Assembly (NCBI RefSeq): GCF_900456975.1 | Contig: NZ_UGYM01000002.1 | Location: 4,588,001 to 4,652,000, forward strand | Origin: Shewanella baltica | Lineage (GTDB): Bacteria > Pseudomonadota > Gammaproteobacteria > Enterobacterales > Shewanellaceae | Length of the DNA: 64,000 nt | Direction: 5' to 3' | In this document: one piece after another, positions 28,399 through 37,614 of the stretch | Layout of the letters: each line of letters starts with the position of its first letter | How positions within the stretch are numbered: the first letter of the stretch is position 1 | The notes under the pieces: generated by a model | The model's database searches: none | What the model was told of the DNA's origin: nothing | The model's input: the letters and a program-made list of their open reading frames with translations, nothing else | Program-made: the position numbers and the translations under genes

Positions 28399-28427
28399 AT
28401 ATTCATTTAATTTTTTACCTTGAAAGC

Positions 28428-28458
28428 CGCCTCGCCTATGAATGTGAGGCTTTTTTTT
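28428..28458 (+). terminator. Terminator after sulA
   Basis: GCCTC...GAGGC hairpin followed by eight T residues. Confidence 0.85.
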
Positions 28459-28487
28459 GGCAATTTTTCAGACAATTAGATAAATAA

Positions 28488-28550
28488 GTGATCTTGATCA
28501 ATATTTAAACAGCAAGTATGGTTGGTTTAGTCGGCGATGATATATCGCCG
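28488..28550 (+). promoter_or_regulatory. Control region of the cox operon: CRP/FNR-type site and palindrome
   Basis: GTGAT-CTTG-ATCAA (28488-28501) differs from the FNR/EtrA consensus TTGAT-N4-ATCAA at one base and also retains the GTGATC...GATCA core of a CRP site. Downstream, CGGCGAT-GATAT-ATCGCCG (28532-28550) is a perfect 7-bp inverted repeat, and AAAAAAGCTTTTTT (28699-28712) is a 14-base palindrome. The rest of the 402-base gap (28399-28800) has no ORF. Confidence 0.5.
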
Positions 28551-28800
28551 CACGTGGCAAATAAATCGAGCCGTTATCGCGTTCAAAATGCCACTAAAAA
28601 TAGAGAACAGATTTATTTCAGTCGTATGTGCCAGCGTGGCTAATACCAGCAGTAATAATACTTAATTAAAAGTAACAGCCGCCAACGCACGTTGAAGTCA
28701 AAAAAGCTTTTTTGGGAACTGAAGAGTTTGCATAGAGTTGAGACTTACTGTGTTGCTCTTCTTTGTAGTTGCTATTCGCAATTGGCAGAGGAGAAGTCTT

Positions 28801-30357
28801 GTGAAGCAATTGTTGTATTGTTTACTCGTGGTGTTATTCGCACCACCGTTGGCCGCCGCGGACATGCGGTTCAACATGACCCCTGGCGTAACCGAGATCA
28901 GTGGCAAGGTTTATCACTTGCACATGACCATCTTGTATATCTGCTGCGCCATTGGCCTTGTGGTCTTTGGCGTGATGATTTACGCCATGATCAACCACAG
29001 AAAATCCAAAGGCGCTGTCGCGTCCCACTTTCACGAAAGCACTAAAGTTGAAATCGCTTGGACGATTCTGCCATTTATCATTTTGATCTTAATGGCGATT
29101 CCTGCGACAAAAACCTTAATTGCGATGGAAGATCCCAGCGACGCCGATCTGACCGTTAAAGTCACGGGTTCCCAATGGAAATGGCATTACAGCTATTTCG
29201 ATCAAGACATTGATTTTTACAGCATACTCGCAACCCCTAGAGCACAAATCGACGGTACCGAAACCAAGGGTGAACACTACCTATTGGAGGTCGATAAGCC
29301 ACTCGTTCTGCCGATAAATCGCAAAATCCGCTTTTTGATGACCTCTGAAGATGTCATCCATTCATGGTGGGTACCTGCTTTTGCCGTGAAGAAAGATGCC
29401 AACCCAGGATTTATCAATGAGGCTTGGACTCGCATAGACAAACCCGGTATTTACCGTGGTCAGTGCGCCGAACTTTGCGGTAAAGATCATGGTTTTATGC
29501 CGATCGTAGTGCAAGCCTTACCCGAAGCCGAGTTTGAAGCCTGGGTTACAGAGCAAAAACAAGCCGCAGGTGCGGCGGCAGAAGCCGCTCAAGCCGCTTT
29601 ATCACAGACCCTTAGCAAAGAGGATCTGATGGCCCAAGGTGAGCAAGTCTACCTCGGGCACTGCGCAGCCTGCCACCAGCCCAATGGCGAGGGTTTACAA
29701 GGCGTATTCCCACACCTCAAAGGCAGCCCGATAGCAACAGGGCCGCTCAGCGGCCACCTTGAAATTGTGCTCAACGGTAAAACAGGGACGGCCATGCAAG
29801 CCTTTGGCAAGCAATTGACTGCACAAGAAATTGCCGCTGTGATTACCTATGAGCGTAATGCTTGGGGCAATAATACTGGCGATGCTATGCAGGCCAAAGA
29901 CGTCAACGAGCATATGAACGGCAGTGCTGGCACACAGGCACCTGCTACCACACCAGCCAACACGGCCCCAACTCCCGCACCTACAACTGAGCCCGCAGCA
30001 GTTGTCGACTCCGCAACCATAGTCGATCCGGCGAGTCTCCCCACGCTCACCCATGAGGCACTGATGGCCGAAGGTGAAACTGTCTACACCACCACTTGCG
30101 CGGCCTGCCATCAGTTAACGGGAGCTGGCATACCACCGGCCTTCCCCGCCCTCGCTGGCAGTGCTATCGCCACTGGGCCCGTCGCCAATCATCTCGATAT
30201 TGTGATGCACGGCAAAACGGGCACGGCTATGCAGGCATTTGGCAAACAACTCAGCCCACAGCAACTCGCAGCAGTCATTACCTATGAGCGCAATGCTTGG
30301 GGCAACAATACCGGCGATACAGTGCAACCTGCTGATATCGCAAGCCATGGACAGTAG
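28801..30357 (+). CDS. coxB: Cytochrome c oxidase subunit II with two C-terminal cytochrome c domains
   Basis: A 518-residue subunit II of an aa3-type oxidase (caa3 layout). After a signal sequence and two transmembrane helices, the CuA cupredoxin domain carries His187, Cys222, Cys226, His230 and Met233 (VIHSWW and CAELCGKDHGFM). Two cytochrome c domains follow, with heme sites CAACH at 288-292 and 433-437, joined by an Ala/Pro/Thr-rich linker. The two heme domains share long identical segments (GKTGTAMQAFGKQL, ITYERNAWGNNTGD), so they arose by recent tandem duplication. The GTG at 28801 is preceded by AGGAGA six bases away; the longer frame has no such site. First gene of the cox operon. Confidence 0.92.
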   Translation: MKQLLYCLLVVLFAPPLAAADMRFNMTPGVTEISGKVYHLHMTILYICCAIGLVVFGVMIYAMINHRKSKGAVASHFHESTKVEIAWTILPFIILILMAIPATKTLIAMEDPSDADLTVKVTGSQWKWHYSYFDQDIDFYSILATPRAQIDGTETKGEHYLLEVDKPLVLPINRKIRFLMTSEDVIHSWWVPAFAVKKDANPGFINEAWTRIDKPGIYRGQCAELCGKDHGFMPIVVQALPEAEFEAWVTEQKQAAGAAAEAAQAALSQTLSKEDLMAQGEQVYLGHCAACHQPNGEGLQGVFPHLKGSPIATGPLSGHLEIVLNGKTGTAMQAFGKQLTAQEIAAVITYERNAWGNNTGDAMQAKDVNEHMNGSAGTQAPATTPANTAPTPAPTTEPAAVVDSATIVDPASLPTLTHEALMAEGETVYTTTCAACHQLTGAGIPPAFPALAGSAIATGPVANHLDIVMHGKTGTAMQAFGKQLSPQQLAAVITYERNAWGNNTGDTVQPADIASHGQ

Positions 30358-30366
30358 GGGATTATG

Positions 30367-31959
30367 ATGAGCACAACGACTCAAGATCAAACCGCAGCCC
30401 ATGATGACCATCATCATGGTGCGCCAAAGGGCATCATGCGCTGGGTGCTAACCACCAACCATAAAGACATTGGTACTTTGTATTTATGGTTCAGCTTCAT
30501 TATGTTTTTAACCGGTGGTGCTATGGCCATGGTGATCCGCGCTGAACTCTTTCAGCCCGGATTACAATTGGTCGAGCCCAACTTCTTTAACCAAATGACC
30601 ACAGTCCATGGGCTGATCATGGTATTCGGCGCGGTAATGCCCGCCTTTACTGGGCTAGCAAACTGGCTGATCCCTATGATGATTGGTGCGCCAGATATGG
30701 CGCTGCCACGGATGAATAACTGGAGTTTTTGGATCTTACCCTTCGCCTTTACCATCCTACTCAGCTCGCTGTTTATGGAAGGCGGCGGACCTAACTTTGG
30801 TTGGACCTTCTACGCGCCACTGTCTACCACTTATAGTCCTGACAGCACGGCACTCTTCGTGTTCTCTATTCATATCATGGGGATAAGTTCGATCATGGGT
30901 GCAATCAACGTGATTGTAACCATAGTGAATTTACGTGCGCCCGGTATGACATGGATGAAGTTGCCGCTGTTTGTGTGGACTTGGCTTATCACAGCATTCC
31001 TGCTGATCGCTGTGATGCCAGTACTTGCGGGCGCTGTGACTATGGTGCTGACCGATAAGTTTTTCGGCACTAGCTTCTTCGAAGCGGCAGGCGGCGGCGA
31101 TCCTGTGATGTTCCAGCATATTTTCTGGTTCTTCGGCCACCCTGAGGTCTACATCATGATTTTGCCGTCCTTTGGCATCATCTCCGCCATAGTACCCGCC
31201 TTCAGCCGCAAACCATTATTTGGCTATGCATCAATGGTTTATGCCACTGCCAGTATTGCAATTCTGTCGTTCCTCGTGTGGGCGCACCACATGTTCACTA
31301 CAGGCATGCCAGTGTTTGCCGAGCTGTTCTTCATGTATTGCACTATGTTGATTGCGGTACCAACGGGGGTGAAAGTGTTTAACTGGGTCGCGACTATGTG
31401 GCGTGGTTCACTCAGCTTCGAAACCCCTATGTTGTTCGCCGTGGCCTTTATCATACTCTTCACCATTGGCGGGTTTTCGGGGTTAATGCTCGCCATTACG
31501 CCAGCCGACTTCCAATACCACGACACCTACTTTGTGGTGGCGCATTTCCATTATGTGCTCGTGACTGGGGCGATTTTCTCCATCATGGCGGCAGCCTATT
31601 ACTGGCTACCTAAGTGGACGGGGCACATGTACAACGAGCGACTGGGGCAATGGCATTTCTGGTGTTCGGTGATTTCGGTCAACGTACTGTTTTTCCCGAT
31701 GCATTTCCTTGGGCTCGCAGGTATGCCAAGGCGTATCCCCGATTACTCGATTCAATTTGCCGATGTTAATCAAATCGTCTCGATTGGTGGCTTTGCCTTC
31801 GGCTTATCGCAATTGATTTTCTTAGTGTTAGTCATCAAGTGCATCCGTGGCGGCGAGAAAGCCCCCGCTAAACCTTGGGAAGGTTCCGAGGGTTTAGAGT
31901 GGACATTGCCAAGCCCAGCGCCTTACCACTCCTTCACGACACCACCTGAGGTGAAATGA
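30367..31959 (+). CDS. coxA: Cytochrome c oxidase subunit I
   Basis: A 530-residue catalytic subunit with 12 transmembrane helices holding heme a, heme a3 and CuB. The first heme ligand is in TTVHGLIMVF, the CuB/Tyr cross-link segment is FWFFGHPEVYIMILP, the HH pair is in WAHHMFTTGM, and the a/a3 ligands are in HDTYFVVAHFHYVL. The K- and D-channel residues appear normal for an A-type enzyme. An AGGGG site six bases ahead favours the second of two consecutive ATGs. Proton-pumping terminal oxidase of aerobic respiration. Confidence 0.97.
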   Translation: MSTTTQDQTAAHDDHHHGAPKGIMRWVLTTNHKDIGTLYLWFSFIMFLTGGAMAMVIRAELFQPGLQLVEPNFFNQMTTVHGLIMVFGAVMPAFTGLANWLIPMMIGAPDMALPRMNNWSFWILPFAFTILLSSLFMEGGGPNFGWTFYAPLSTTYSPDSTALFVFSIHIMGISSIMGAINVIVTIVNLRAPGMTWMKLPLFVWTWLITAFLLIAVMPVLAGAVTMVLTDKFFGTSFFEAAGGGDPVMFQHIFWFFGHPEVYIMILPSFGIISAIVPAFSRKPLFGYASMVYATASIAILSFLVWAHHMFTTGMPVFAELFFMYCTMLIAVPTGVKVFNWVATMWRGSLSFETPMLFAVAFIILFTIGGFSGLMLAITPADFQYHDTYFVVAHFHYVLVTGAIFSIMAAAYYWLPKWTGHMYNERLGQWHFWCSVISVNVLFFPMHFLGLAGMPRRIPDYSIQFADVNQIVSIGGFAFGLSQLIFLVLVIKCIRGGEKAPAKPWEGSEGLEWTLPSPAPYHSFTTPPEVK

Positions 31960-31960
31960 A

Positions 31961-32542
31961 ATGACGAACCATCACCAGCCAGAAAAACCTAAGTCAAATC
32001 GTAAACTGATCAGCATGCTCGTCATTGGCTGTATCGGTATGTTTGGCTTTGGGTTCGCGCTGGTGCCGCTATACGATGTGCTGTGTGAGAAGCTAGGGAT
32101 TAACGGTAAAACCTCCAATACTGCCAGTAGTTATCAAGCGATAACCATAGATACTAGCCGTATTGTCACCGTGGAATTTATCTCCCAAGTGCAAACGGGT
32201 ATGCCGTGGAAATTTGAGCCGCAGACCAAGCGGCTCGAAGTTCACCCCGGCGAACTGATACACACAGCATTTTTGGCACGCAATGTGTCAGACAGAGCCA
32301 CGGTCGGTCAGGCGATACCTTCAATATCACCCGGCCAAGGCGCGGCATATTTTAATAAAACGGAATGTTTTTGCTTTAACCAACAGCACTTAGCGGCTTC
32401 GACAAGCGCTGAGTTGCCGCTCATTTTCTTTGTGGATCCTCAGTTACCTGAATCCATCCACACTCTGACCCTCTCTTACACCCTCTACGACATTACCGAC
32501 AAGCAGTTAGCGTCTGCCATAGAGCAAGGAGCTGCAAAATGA
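31961..32542 (+). CDS. ctaG: CtaG/Cox11, CuB insertion factor
   Basis: A 193-residue single-pass membrane protein that delivers copper to the CuB site of subunit I. An N-terminal transmembrane helix (about 20-40, ending VPLYDVLCEKLGI) precedes the periplasmic Cox11 domain with its copper-binding ECFCFNQQ motif. GAGGTG seven bases before the ATG lies over the coxA stop, so it is coupled to coxA; it overlaps coxC by four bases. Confidence 0.95.
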   Translation: MTNHHQPEKPKSNRKLISMLVIGCIGMFGFGFALVPLYDVLCEKLGINGKTSNTASSYQAITIDTSRIVTVEFISQVQTGMPWKFEPQTKRLEVHPGELIHTAFLARNVSDRATVGQAIPSISPGQGAAYFNKTECFCFNQQHLAASTSAELPLIFFVDPQLPESIHTLTLSYTLYDITDKQLASAIEQGAAK

Positions 32543-33414
32543 CCACAAAACATGAAAATTACTATGTTCCCGCCCAAAGTGCTTGGCCCATCATTGGCGC
32601 TATAGGATTGTTTCTAATCGCCTTGGGCGCAGGACACTTTGTCCATCAACTAAAATCGGGCGCATCAGGTGGCGGTTATATCCTGCTAGCGGGTATCGCC
32701 GTGATCCTCTTTATGCTGGTTGGCTGGTTTAGAACCGTGATCAACGAATCTATGACTGGGCTTTATTCGCACCAAATGGATAGATCCTTTCGCCAAGGCA
32801 TGAGCTGGTTTATTTTTTCGGAAGTGATGTTCTTCGGCGCATTTTTTGGTGCGTTATTTTATGCCCGTATGGTCGCAGTGCCTTGGCTCGGTGGCGCCTC
32901 CAATAATGCCATGACCCACGAAGTACTCTGGCCACAATTCGAAGCCGTTTGGCCATTGCTCACTACGCCAGATGGCACCAAAACCGAAGCGATGCCGTGG
33001 AATGGCCTGCCGTTAATCAACACTATCGTGCTGCTGACCTCCTCAGTCACCTTACATTTTGCCCATGTCAGCCTAGAGAAAAACAAGCGCTCGGCCATCA
33101 CACTGTGGCTCGGGATCACCATACTTTTGGGTATGGGTTTCCTTGCCTTGCAGGCCGAAGAATATATGCATGCCTACCATGAAATGGGGCTCACCCTAAC
33201 CTCTGGGGTTTATGGCAACACCTTCTTCCTCTTAACTGGCTTTCACGGCATGCATGTCTCGCTTGGCACCCTGTTTTTATTAGTGTTGTTTTTCAGAGTG
33301 TTGAAGGGGCACTTTAGCGCAGATAAGCATTTTGCTTTCCAAGCTGGGAGTTGGTATTGGCACTTTGTCGATGTGGTCTGGCTGTGTTTGTTTATTTTCG
33401 TCTACGTACTTTAA
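32539..33414 (+). CDS. coxC: Cytochrome c oxidase subunit III
   Basis: A 291-residue membrane subunit with seven hydrophobic segments, including FRQGMSWFIFSEVMFFGAFF, LTGFHGMHVSLGTLFLLV and the C-terminal YWHFVDVVWLCLFIFVYVL type helix. It stabilises subunit I rather than carrying cofactors. It overlaps ctaG by four bases and converges with a small minus-strand gene four bases downstream. Confidence 0.96.
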   Translation: MTTKHENYYVPAQSAWPIIGAIGLFLIALGAGHFVHQLKSGASGGGYILLAGIAVILFMLVGWFRTVINESMTGLYSHQMDRSFRQGMSWFIFSEVMFFGAFFGALFYARMVAVPWLGGASNNAMTHEVLWPQFEAVWPLLTTPDGTKTEAMPWNGLPLINTIVLLTSSVTLHFAHVSLEKNKRSAITLWLGITILLGMGFLALQAEEYMHAYHEMGLTLTSGVYGNTFFLLTGFHGMHVSLGTLFLLVLFFRVLKGHFSADKHFAFQAGSWYWHFVDVVWLCLFIFVYVL

Positions 33415-33418
33415 GGCT

Positions 33419-33637
33419 TTAGTAAGGCGTGGGATTGGGGCTAATTAACCCAGTCCCTAAGGCCACCAGCAGTAACAGAATAACGAGTACCGAGAAAATC
33501 ACCCGGCGACCAAGATAACGGCTCATAGGCACTTGGTTGTCACCTTTAACCATAATAAACAAGGCCCTACCTAGATTAAAAATGATGAACAGCAACAGCA
33601 GAACTAAGACCAATTTAAAAATGAATAGGGTATTCAT
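33419..33637 (-). CDS. DUF2909-type twin-transmembrane protein
   Basis: A 72-residue protein with two transmembrane helices (about residues 4-28 and 46-66) separated by a short basic loop. Proteins of this type (DUF2909) commonly sit beside cox genes, between coxC and surf1; function unknown. It is on the opposite strand from the whole cox operon. AAGGAT six bases before the ATG supports translation. Its start codon overlaps the start codon of surf1 at the palindrome CATG. Confidence 0.8.
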   Translation of the reverse strand: MNTLFIFKLVLVLLLLFIIFNLGRALFIMVKGDNQVPMSRYLGRRVIFSVLVILLLLVALGTGLISPNPTPY

Positions 33638-34400
33638 GCAATATCCTTATGTTCTGCTGAATAAATTAACGGTTTTTTTACTGATATTGACTGTGGCTGT
33701 ATTCGTGATGTTGGTCAAGTTAGGTCAATGGCAATTAGCCCGCGGCGAAGAAAAAACCATGCTGTTAGCCCAAATGGAGGCAAGACAATCCTTGCTGCCA
33801 TTAAGTTTTGAGCAGCTCCAACTCAAAATCGATAAGGAAGGCGTAACAGGTTATCGACTGCATGTGCACGCCATACCCGCGAGCTCGCAAATATGGCTAC
33901 TGGATAATCAAATCTATCAGGGCCAAGTGGGCTATTTAGCCTTTCAGCCCCTGCAAGTGGCAGCGGGTCAACCTTGGGTACTTGTCGAATTAGGTTTTGT
34001 CGCAGCCAGTTCCCACCGTGATGAGTTGCCCCACATCAGCCCACTTAGCGGTGAATTGAATATCGAAGGTCGGCTTTATCAAAAGCAAATCAATCCTTTG
34101 AGTCAGGCTTTAATGGCAGAAACAGGGACAAGTGTTCGCTTTCAGAATTTGAATATACCGGAAATGGCGCAGATGTTAGGCCATCCCTTGCTCGATGCAG
34201 TGCTGCAACCGGATGAGCTACCCGCCCTCGCCTTGCCACATCCTTGGCAGCCCTTCCCACTGTCGGCGCAAAAACATTGGGGTTATGCGCTGCAGTGGTT
34301 TTCGATGGCAGCCGTGTTTGCTGGGCTCATGCTGTGGCAAGGGATTAAGTATGTAAAACGCCATAGTGCCGAAACAATCGCAAACTCAAGGAGCGAATAG
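33636..34400 (+). CDS. SURF1-family oxidase assembly protein
   Basis: A 254-residue membrane protein involved in heme a handling during oxidase assembly. An N-terminal TM helix (about 12-32) is followed by KLGQWQLARGEEK, a periplasmic domain with IYQGQVGYLAFQPL and VLVELGFVAAS, and a C-terminal TM helix preceded by KHWGYALQWFSMA, the classical SURF1 pattern. AGGG seven bases ahead supports ATG 33636 rather than earlier in-frame ATGs. That start overlaps the divergent DUF2909 start by two bases. Confidence 0.9.
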   Translation: MQYPYVLLNKLTVFLLILTVAVFVMLVKLGQWQLARGEEKTMLLAQMEARQSLLPLSFEQLQLKIDKEGVTGYRLHVHAIPASSQIWLLDNQIYQGQVGYLAFQPLQVAAGQPWVLVELGFVAASSHRDELPHISPLSGELNIEGRLYQKQINPLSQALMAETGTSVRFQNLNIPEMAQMLGHPLLDAVLQPDELPALALPHPWQPFPLSAQKHWGYALQWFSMAAVFAGLMLWQGIKYVKRHSAETIANSRSE

Positions 34401-34491
34401 GGAAATTCGTACCATACTTAGCAAGACACAAATAAAAACTAAATAAATATAAAACAATAAATTAGGGATAATTTGAATGAGAGGAGCAAGC

Positions 34492-35037
34492 ATGAACTCC
34501 CAGAATAAATCTAAACACAAAGCATTGGGCTTGTTGTTGCTGGCGTTTATCGCGCCCGTGGTGATAGCCAAGCTAGTGCTGAGCCTGAATTTATACCACG
34601 GCGGCGCCACTAATCATGGCGAGCTGATCAATCCTGAGACCAGTTATACCAGCCTTGGGGTTGAAAATCCCAATCCCAAAGAATGGCAACTGCTGTATTT
34701 ACTGCCCGCCCAATGCGACGATGCTTGCCGCGAACGCCTGTATATTTTACGCCAAAGCCACACTGCTTTAGGGCCAGATCAGGCACGAGTCGAACCGCTG
34801 ATCCTCACCCATCCCGACAGCGATCTCAATGCTTTAAGCGCCTTTCAGTTTAACACTCGTCCCGCTAATGCTGGCTTAAGCCATTGGCTAGATGAACAGC
34901 AGCTGCTCATAGTCGATCCCTTAGGTAGCTTAGTGCTGCGCTATCCCCAAGTGCAGGGCAGAGAAGCCCATTTAGCTCAAGGCAAGGCCTTGGTTGCGGA
35001 TCTGCGTAAGTTGTTAAAACTGTCGAGGGTAGATTGA
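34492..35037 (+). CDS. Membrane-anchored cox-cluster protein, thioredoxin-like
   Basis: A 181-residue protein with one N-terminal TM helix (about 10-30) and a soluble domain that reads like a divergent Sco/thioredoxin fold: WQLLYLLPAQCDDACRERLY contains a C-x3-C pair at the expected place after the first strand. It lies in the usual site for a poorly characterised cox-associated gene, between surf1 and ctaA. A role in copper or thiol handling for the oxidase is inference. AGAGGAG before ATG 34492 fixes the start over an ATG 15 bases upstream. Its stop overlaps the ctaA ATG. Confidence 0.75.
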   Translation: MNSQNKSKHKALGLLLLAFIAPVVIAKLVLSLNLYHGGATNHGELINPETSYTSLGVENPNPKEWQLLYLLPAQCDDACRERLYILRQSHTALGPDQARVEPLILTHPDSDLNALSAFQFNTRPANAGLSHWLDEQQLLIVDPLGSLVLRYPQVQGREAHLAQGKALVADLRKLLKLSRVD

Positions 35038-36014
35038 TGCAGCTAACTTGGGTCCTACGCTTAACCTTAGTCTTTACCTTGTTGGTGATCTTAATGGGCG
35101 CTTACACTCGCCTATCGGATGCGGGGCTAGGCTGTCCCGATTGGCCGGGTTGCTACGGCCATATCAAGGTGCCCACCCAAGACCATGAAATCGCCCATGC
35201 ACAAACCATCTTCCCCGATCATGATATCCACCCAGAAAAAGCTTGGCTGGAGATGATCCACAGATATATCGCCGGCGGACTTGGCTTACTGGTGTTATTC
35301 ATCTTAGTGCTGTGTTTGAAAACGCCGGAAGCACCGAAAAAATTGCCGCTCATCATAGTGCTATTGATCCTCTTTCAAGCGGCACTCGGCATGTGGACAG
35401 TGACGATGAAACTCATGCCTATAGTGGTGATGTCGCATCTTATTGGTGGCTTCAGCCTGATTTCACTATTGTTACTCCTCTATCTGCGAACCCGACCACG
35501 GCGGATCTTTAATAGCGAAACCTATGCCCGCAATCTGGCACAGCTGGCACTGGTGAGCCTATTCGTTCTTGTAGGACAGATTATGTTGGGCGCTTGGACA
35601 TCATCTAATTATGCGGCGCTCGCCTGCACCGCTTTACCCATTTGCGAAGGCAACTGGGTGGATAATTTGGCAATAGCGGAAGCTTTTTCGCCATTCCAAG
35701 GCCAACACCACAGTTTCGAATTTGGAGTGCTCGATTACCCAGCACGTATGACTATCCACATCGCCCACCGAATTGGCGCTATCGTTACCGCGAGTTTATT
35801 ACTCGTGCTCGCCTATCGATTATTTGTTGGCGCTGCTGGGATGAGGGCCTTAAGTCTCTTATTGGTAGGGTTAGTGATCCTGCAAGTGAGCTTAGGTATT
35901 TCTAACGTAGTGATGCATTTACCACTCGGCATTGCCGTGTCTCACAACGGCGGGGCGGCATTACTGCTGCTGACCTTAGTCGCAATCAACTATTTTTTAT
36001 GGCGCAAAGCATAA
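35037..36014 (+). CDS. ctaA: CtaA, heme A synthase (COX15)
   Basis: A 325-residue, eight-helix membrane enzyme that oxidises the C8 methyl of heme O to a formyl group. The diagnostic N-terminal segment is [22 protein letters not shown]; conserved heme His residues are in [28 protein letters not shown] and VSHNGGAA. It starts on the overlapping TGATG of the previous gene, with GAGGG seven bases ahead, and is followed closely by cyoE, which makes its substrate. Confidence 0.95.
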   Translation: MQLTWVLRLTLVFTLLVILMGAYTRLSDAGLGCPDWPGCYGHIKVPTQDHEIAHAQTIFPDHDIHPEKAWLEMIHRYIAGGLGLLVLFILVLCLKTPEAPKKLPLIIVLLILFQAALGMWTVTMKLMPIVVMSHLIGGFSLISLLLLLYLRTRPRRIFNSETYARNLAQLALVSLFVLVGQIMLGAWTSSNYAALACTALPICEGNWVDNLAIAEAFSPFQGQHHSFEFGVLDYPARMTIHIAHRIGAIVTASLLLVLAYRLFVGAAGMRALSLLLVGLVILQVSLGISNVVMHLPLGIAVSHNGGAALLLLTLVAINYFLWRKA

Positions 36015-36028
36015 GCGAGGGATCCAAG

Positions 36029-36934
36029 ATGGCAAAACCACTCTCAATCACCAGTAGCCTACCCACTTTCAGCGTGACATGGCGCGCCTATTTTGAAATG
36101 ACCAAACCTAAAGTGGTCGCACTTATGCTGCTCACTGTCTTAGTCGGCATGTGTTTGGCCGTACCCCATGCGGTGCCCGTTCAACCTTTACTCGCTGGTA
36201 TGCTGGGCATTGCCATGATGGCGGGCTCGGCGGCGGCGTTGAATCATCTGATCGATCGCCGTATCGATGGCTTAATGGCGCGCACCTACAATCGCCCGCT
36301 GCCTAAGGGACGCATTTCGGCTACGCGCGCGTTAATTTTCGCTGCCAGCTTAGGTAGCCTTGGCTTTATCGTCTTATATTCCTTGGTGAATCCACTCACG
36401 GCTTGGCTGACCTTTGCCAGCTTGATTGGTTATGCCTTGGTTTATACTGCCTATTTGAAACGCGCGACATCACAAAATATTGTGATCGGCGGCCTTGCGG
36501 GAGCCATGCCTCCCTTGCTGGGATGGACGGCAGTGACGAACGAATTTCATGGTCATGCGCTGCTGTTAGTGATCATCATTTTTACGTGGACGCCGCCACA
36601 TTTTTGGGCTCTGGCCATTCACAGACGCGCCGAATATGCCAAAGTGGATATTCCTATGCTGCCGGTTACCCACGGTGTCGAGTTTACTAAAACCTGTATT
36701 CTGCTTTACACAGTATTGCTGGCGATTGCTTGCCTATTACCTGTGCTGGTTGGCATGTGTGGGCCTGTATATTTCGTCTGCTCTAGTTTGCTCAGCACCG
36801 GATTTATTTATAAAGCATGGCAACTTAAATATCGGGATCATGATGGCTTGGCGATGCAAGTGTTCCGCTTCTCTATCTATCATTTGATGTTGTTATTTAT
36901 GGCATTACTGCTCGACCACTATTTGTGGAACTAG
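36029..36934 (+). CDS. cyoE: CyoE/CtaB, heme O synthase (protoheme IX farnesyltransferase)
   Basis: A 301-residue UbiA-family prenyltransferase with about nine TM helices that farnesylates protoheme. The Asp-rich prenyl-diphosphate motif is [16 protein letters not shown], and [17 protein letters not shown] is the second family signature. GAGGGA six or seven bases upstream selects ATG 36029; an ATG within the end of ctaA gives ten more residues. Works with CtaA to supply heme A to subunit I. Confidence 0.95.
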   Translation: MAKPLSITSSLPTFSVTWRAYFEMTKPKVVALMLLTVLVGMCLAVPHAVPVQPLLAGMLGIAMMAGSAAALNHLIDRRIDGLMARTYNRPLPKGRISATRALIFAASLGSLGFIVLYSLVNPLTAWLTFASLIGYALVYTAYLKRATSQNIVIGGLAGAMPPLLGWTAVTNEFHGHALLLVIIIFTWTPPHFWALAIHRRAEYAKVDIPMLPVTHGVEFTKTCILLYTVLLAIACLLPVLVGMCGPVYFVCSSLLSTGFIYKAWQLKYRDHDGLAMQVFRFSIYHLMLLFMALLLDHYLWN

Positions 36935-36981
36935 TGTATGCAACTCGTTTGTCGCGCTAACCTGTCGTTATGGAGCCAATA

Positions 36982-37614
36982 ATGCAGAAAAGAATTTTAG
37001 TCATCGCCATATTATTGATCGGCCTTGGCGGTCTATTTGCGGTGAAATTTAATCCCCCGAAACCTATCGAGCTAGAGAGTGGTTTTTTGTTTCCGCAGGC
37101 CTATGAATTAGCGCCCTTTGAATTGGTTGATCAACATCAGCAGGCTTTTACCAACGCCAGCTTGCAGGGGAAATGGAGCTTATTCTTTATCGGTTTTACC
37201 TTTTGCCCCGACGTTTGTCCTACGACCTTAAATAAACTCGCGGCGGCTTATCCCGATCTAAACAAAATTGCGCCATTGCAGGTGGTGTTTCTATCCGTCG
37301 ACCCCAAACGGGACACACCGGATAAACTCCTGACCTATGTTAATTTTTTCAATCCAGAATTTAAAGCGGTCACGGGCGAGCAGACACAAATCTTCCCGCT
37401 CACCCGCAGCTTAGGGCAGACCTATGCCATGGTCGGTGAAGGGGAAAACTACCAAGTCGACCATAGTGCGGGTTATGTGTTGGTGTCGCCGCAGGGAACG
37501 CGAGTCGCAGTGTTTAAACCTACGGCCGCGCTAGGCAAACCGCCGCAAGTGTTAAATGATGAAATGATTAGCGATTTTAGAAAAATAGTGGCTCAATACA
37601 AACCTAGTCGTTGA
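36982..37614 (+). CDS. SCO1/SenC copper chaperone
   Basis: A 210-residue membrane-anchored protein with a thioredoxin fold that loads the CuA site of subunit II. One N-terminal TM helix precedes the copper-binding CxxxC (FTFCPDVCP) and the conserved His in YQVDHSAGYVLV. GGAG seven bases ahead of ATG 36982 fixes the start. It is the last gene of the cox operon; its TGA directly abuts the stop codon of the convergent deacetylase gene, leaving no gap for a terminator. Confidence 0.93.
   Translation: MQKRILVIAILLIGLGGLFAVKFNPPKPIELESGFLFPQAYELAPFELVDQHQQAFTNASLQGKWSLFFIGFTFCPDVCPTTLNKLAAAYPDLNKIAPLQVVFLSVDPKRDTPDKLLTYVNFFNPEFKAVTGEQTQIFPLTRSLGQTYAMVGEGENYQVDHSAGYVLVSPQGTRVAVFKPTAALGKPPQVLNDEMISDFRKIVAQYKPSR

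Noticed and set aside
30115..30417. Minus-strand frame across the coxB-coxA junction
   Set aside because: Antisense to well-supported oxidase genes and shows no recognisable domain.
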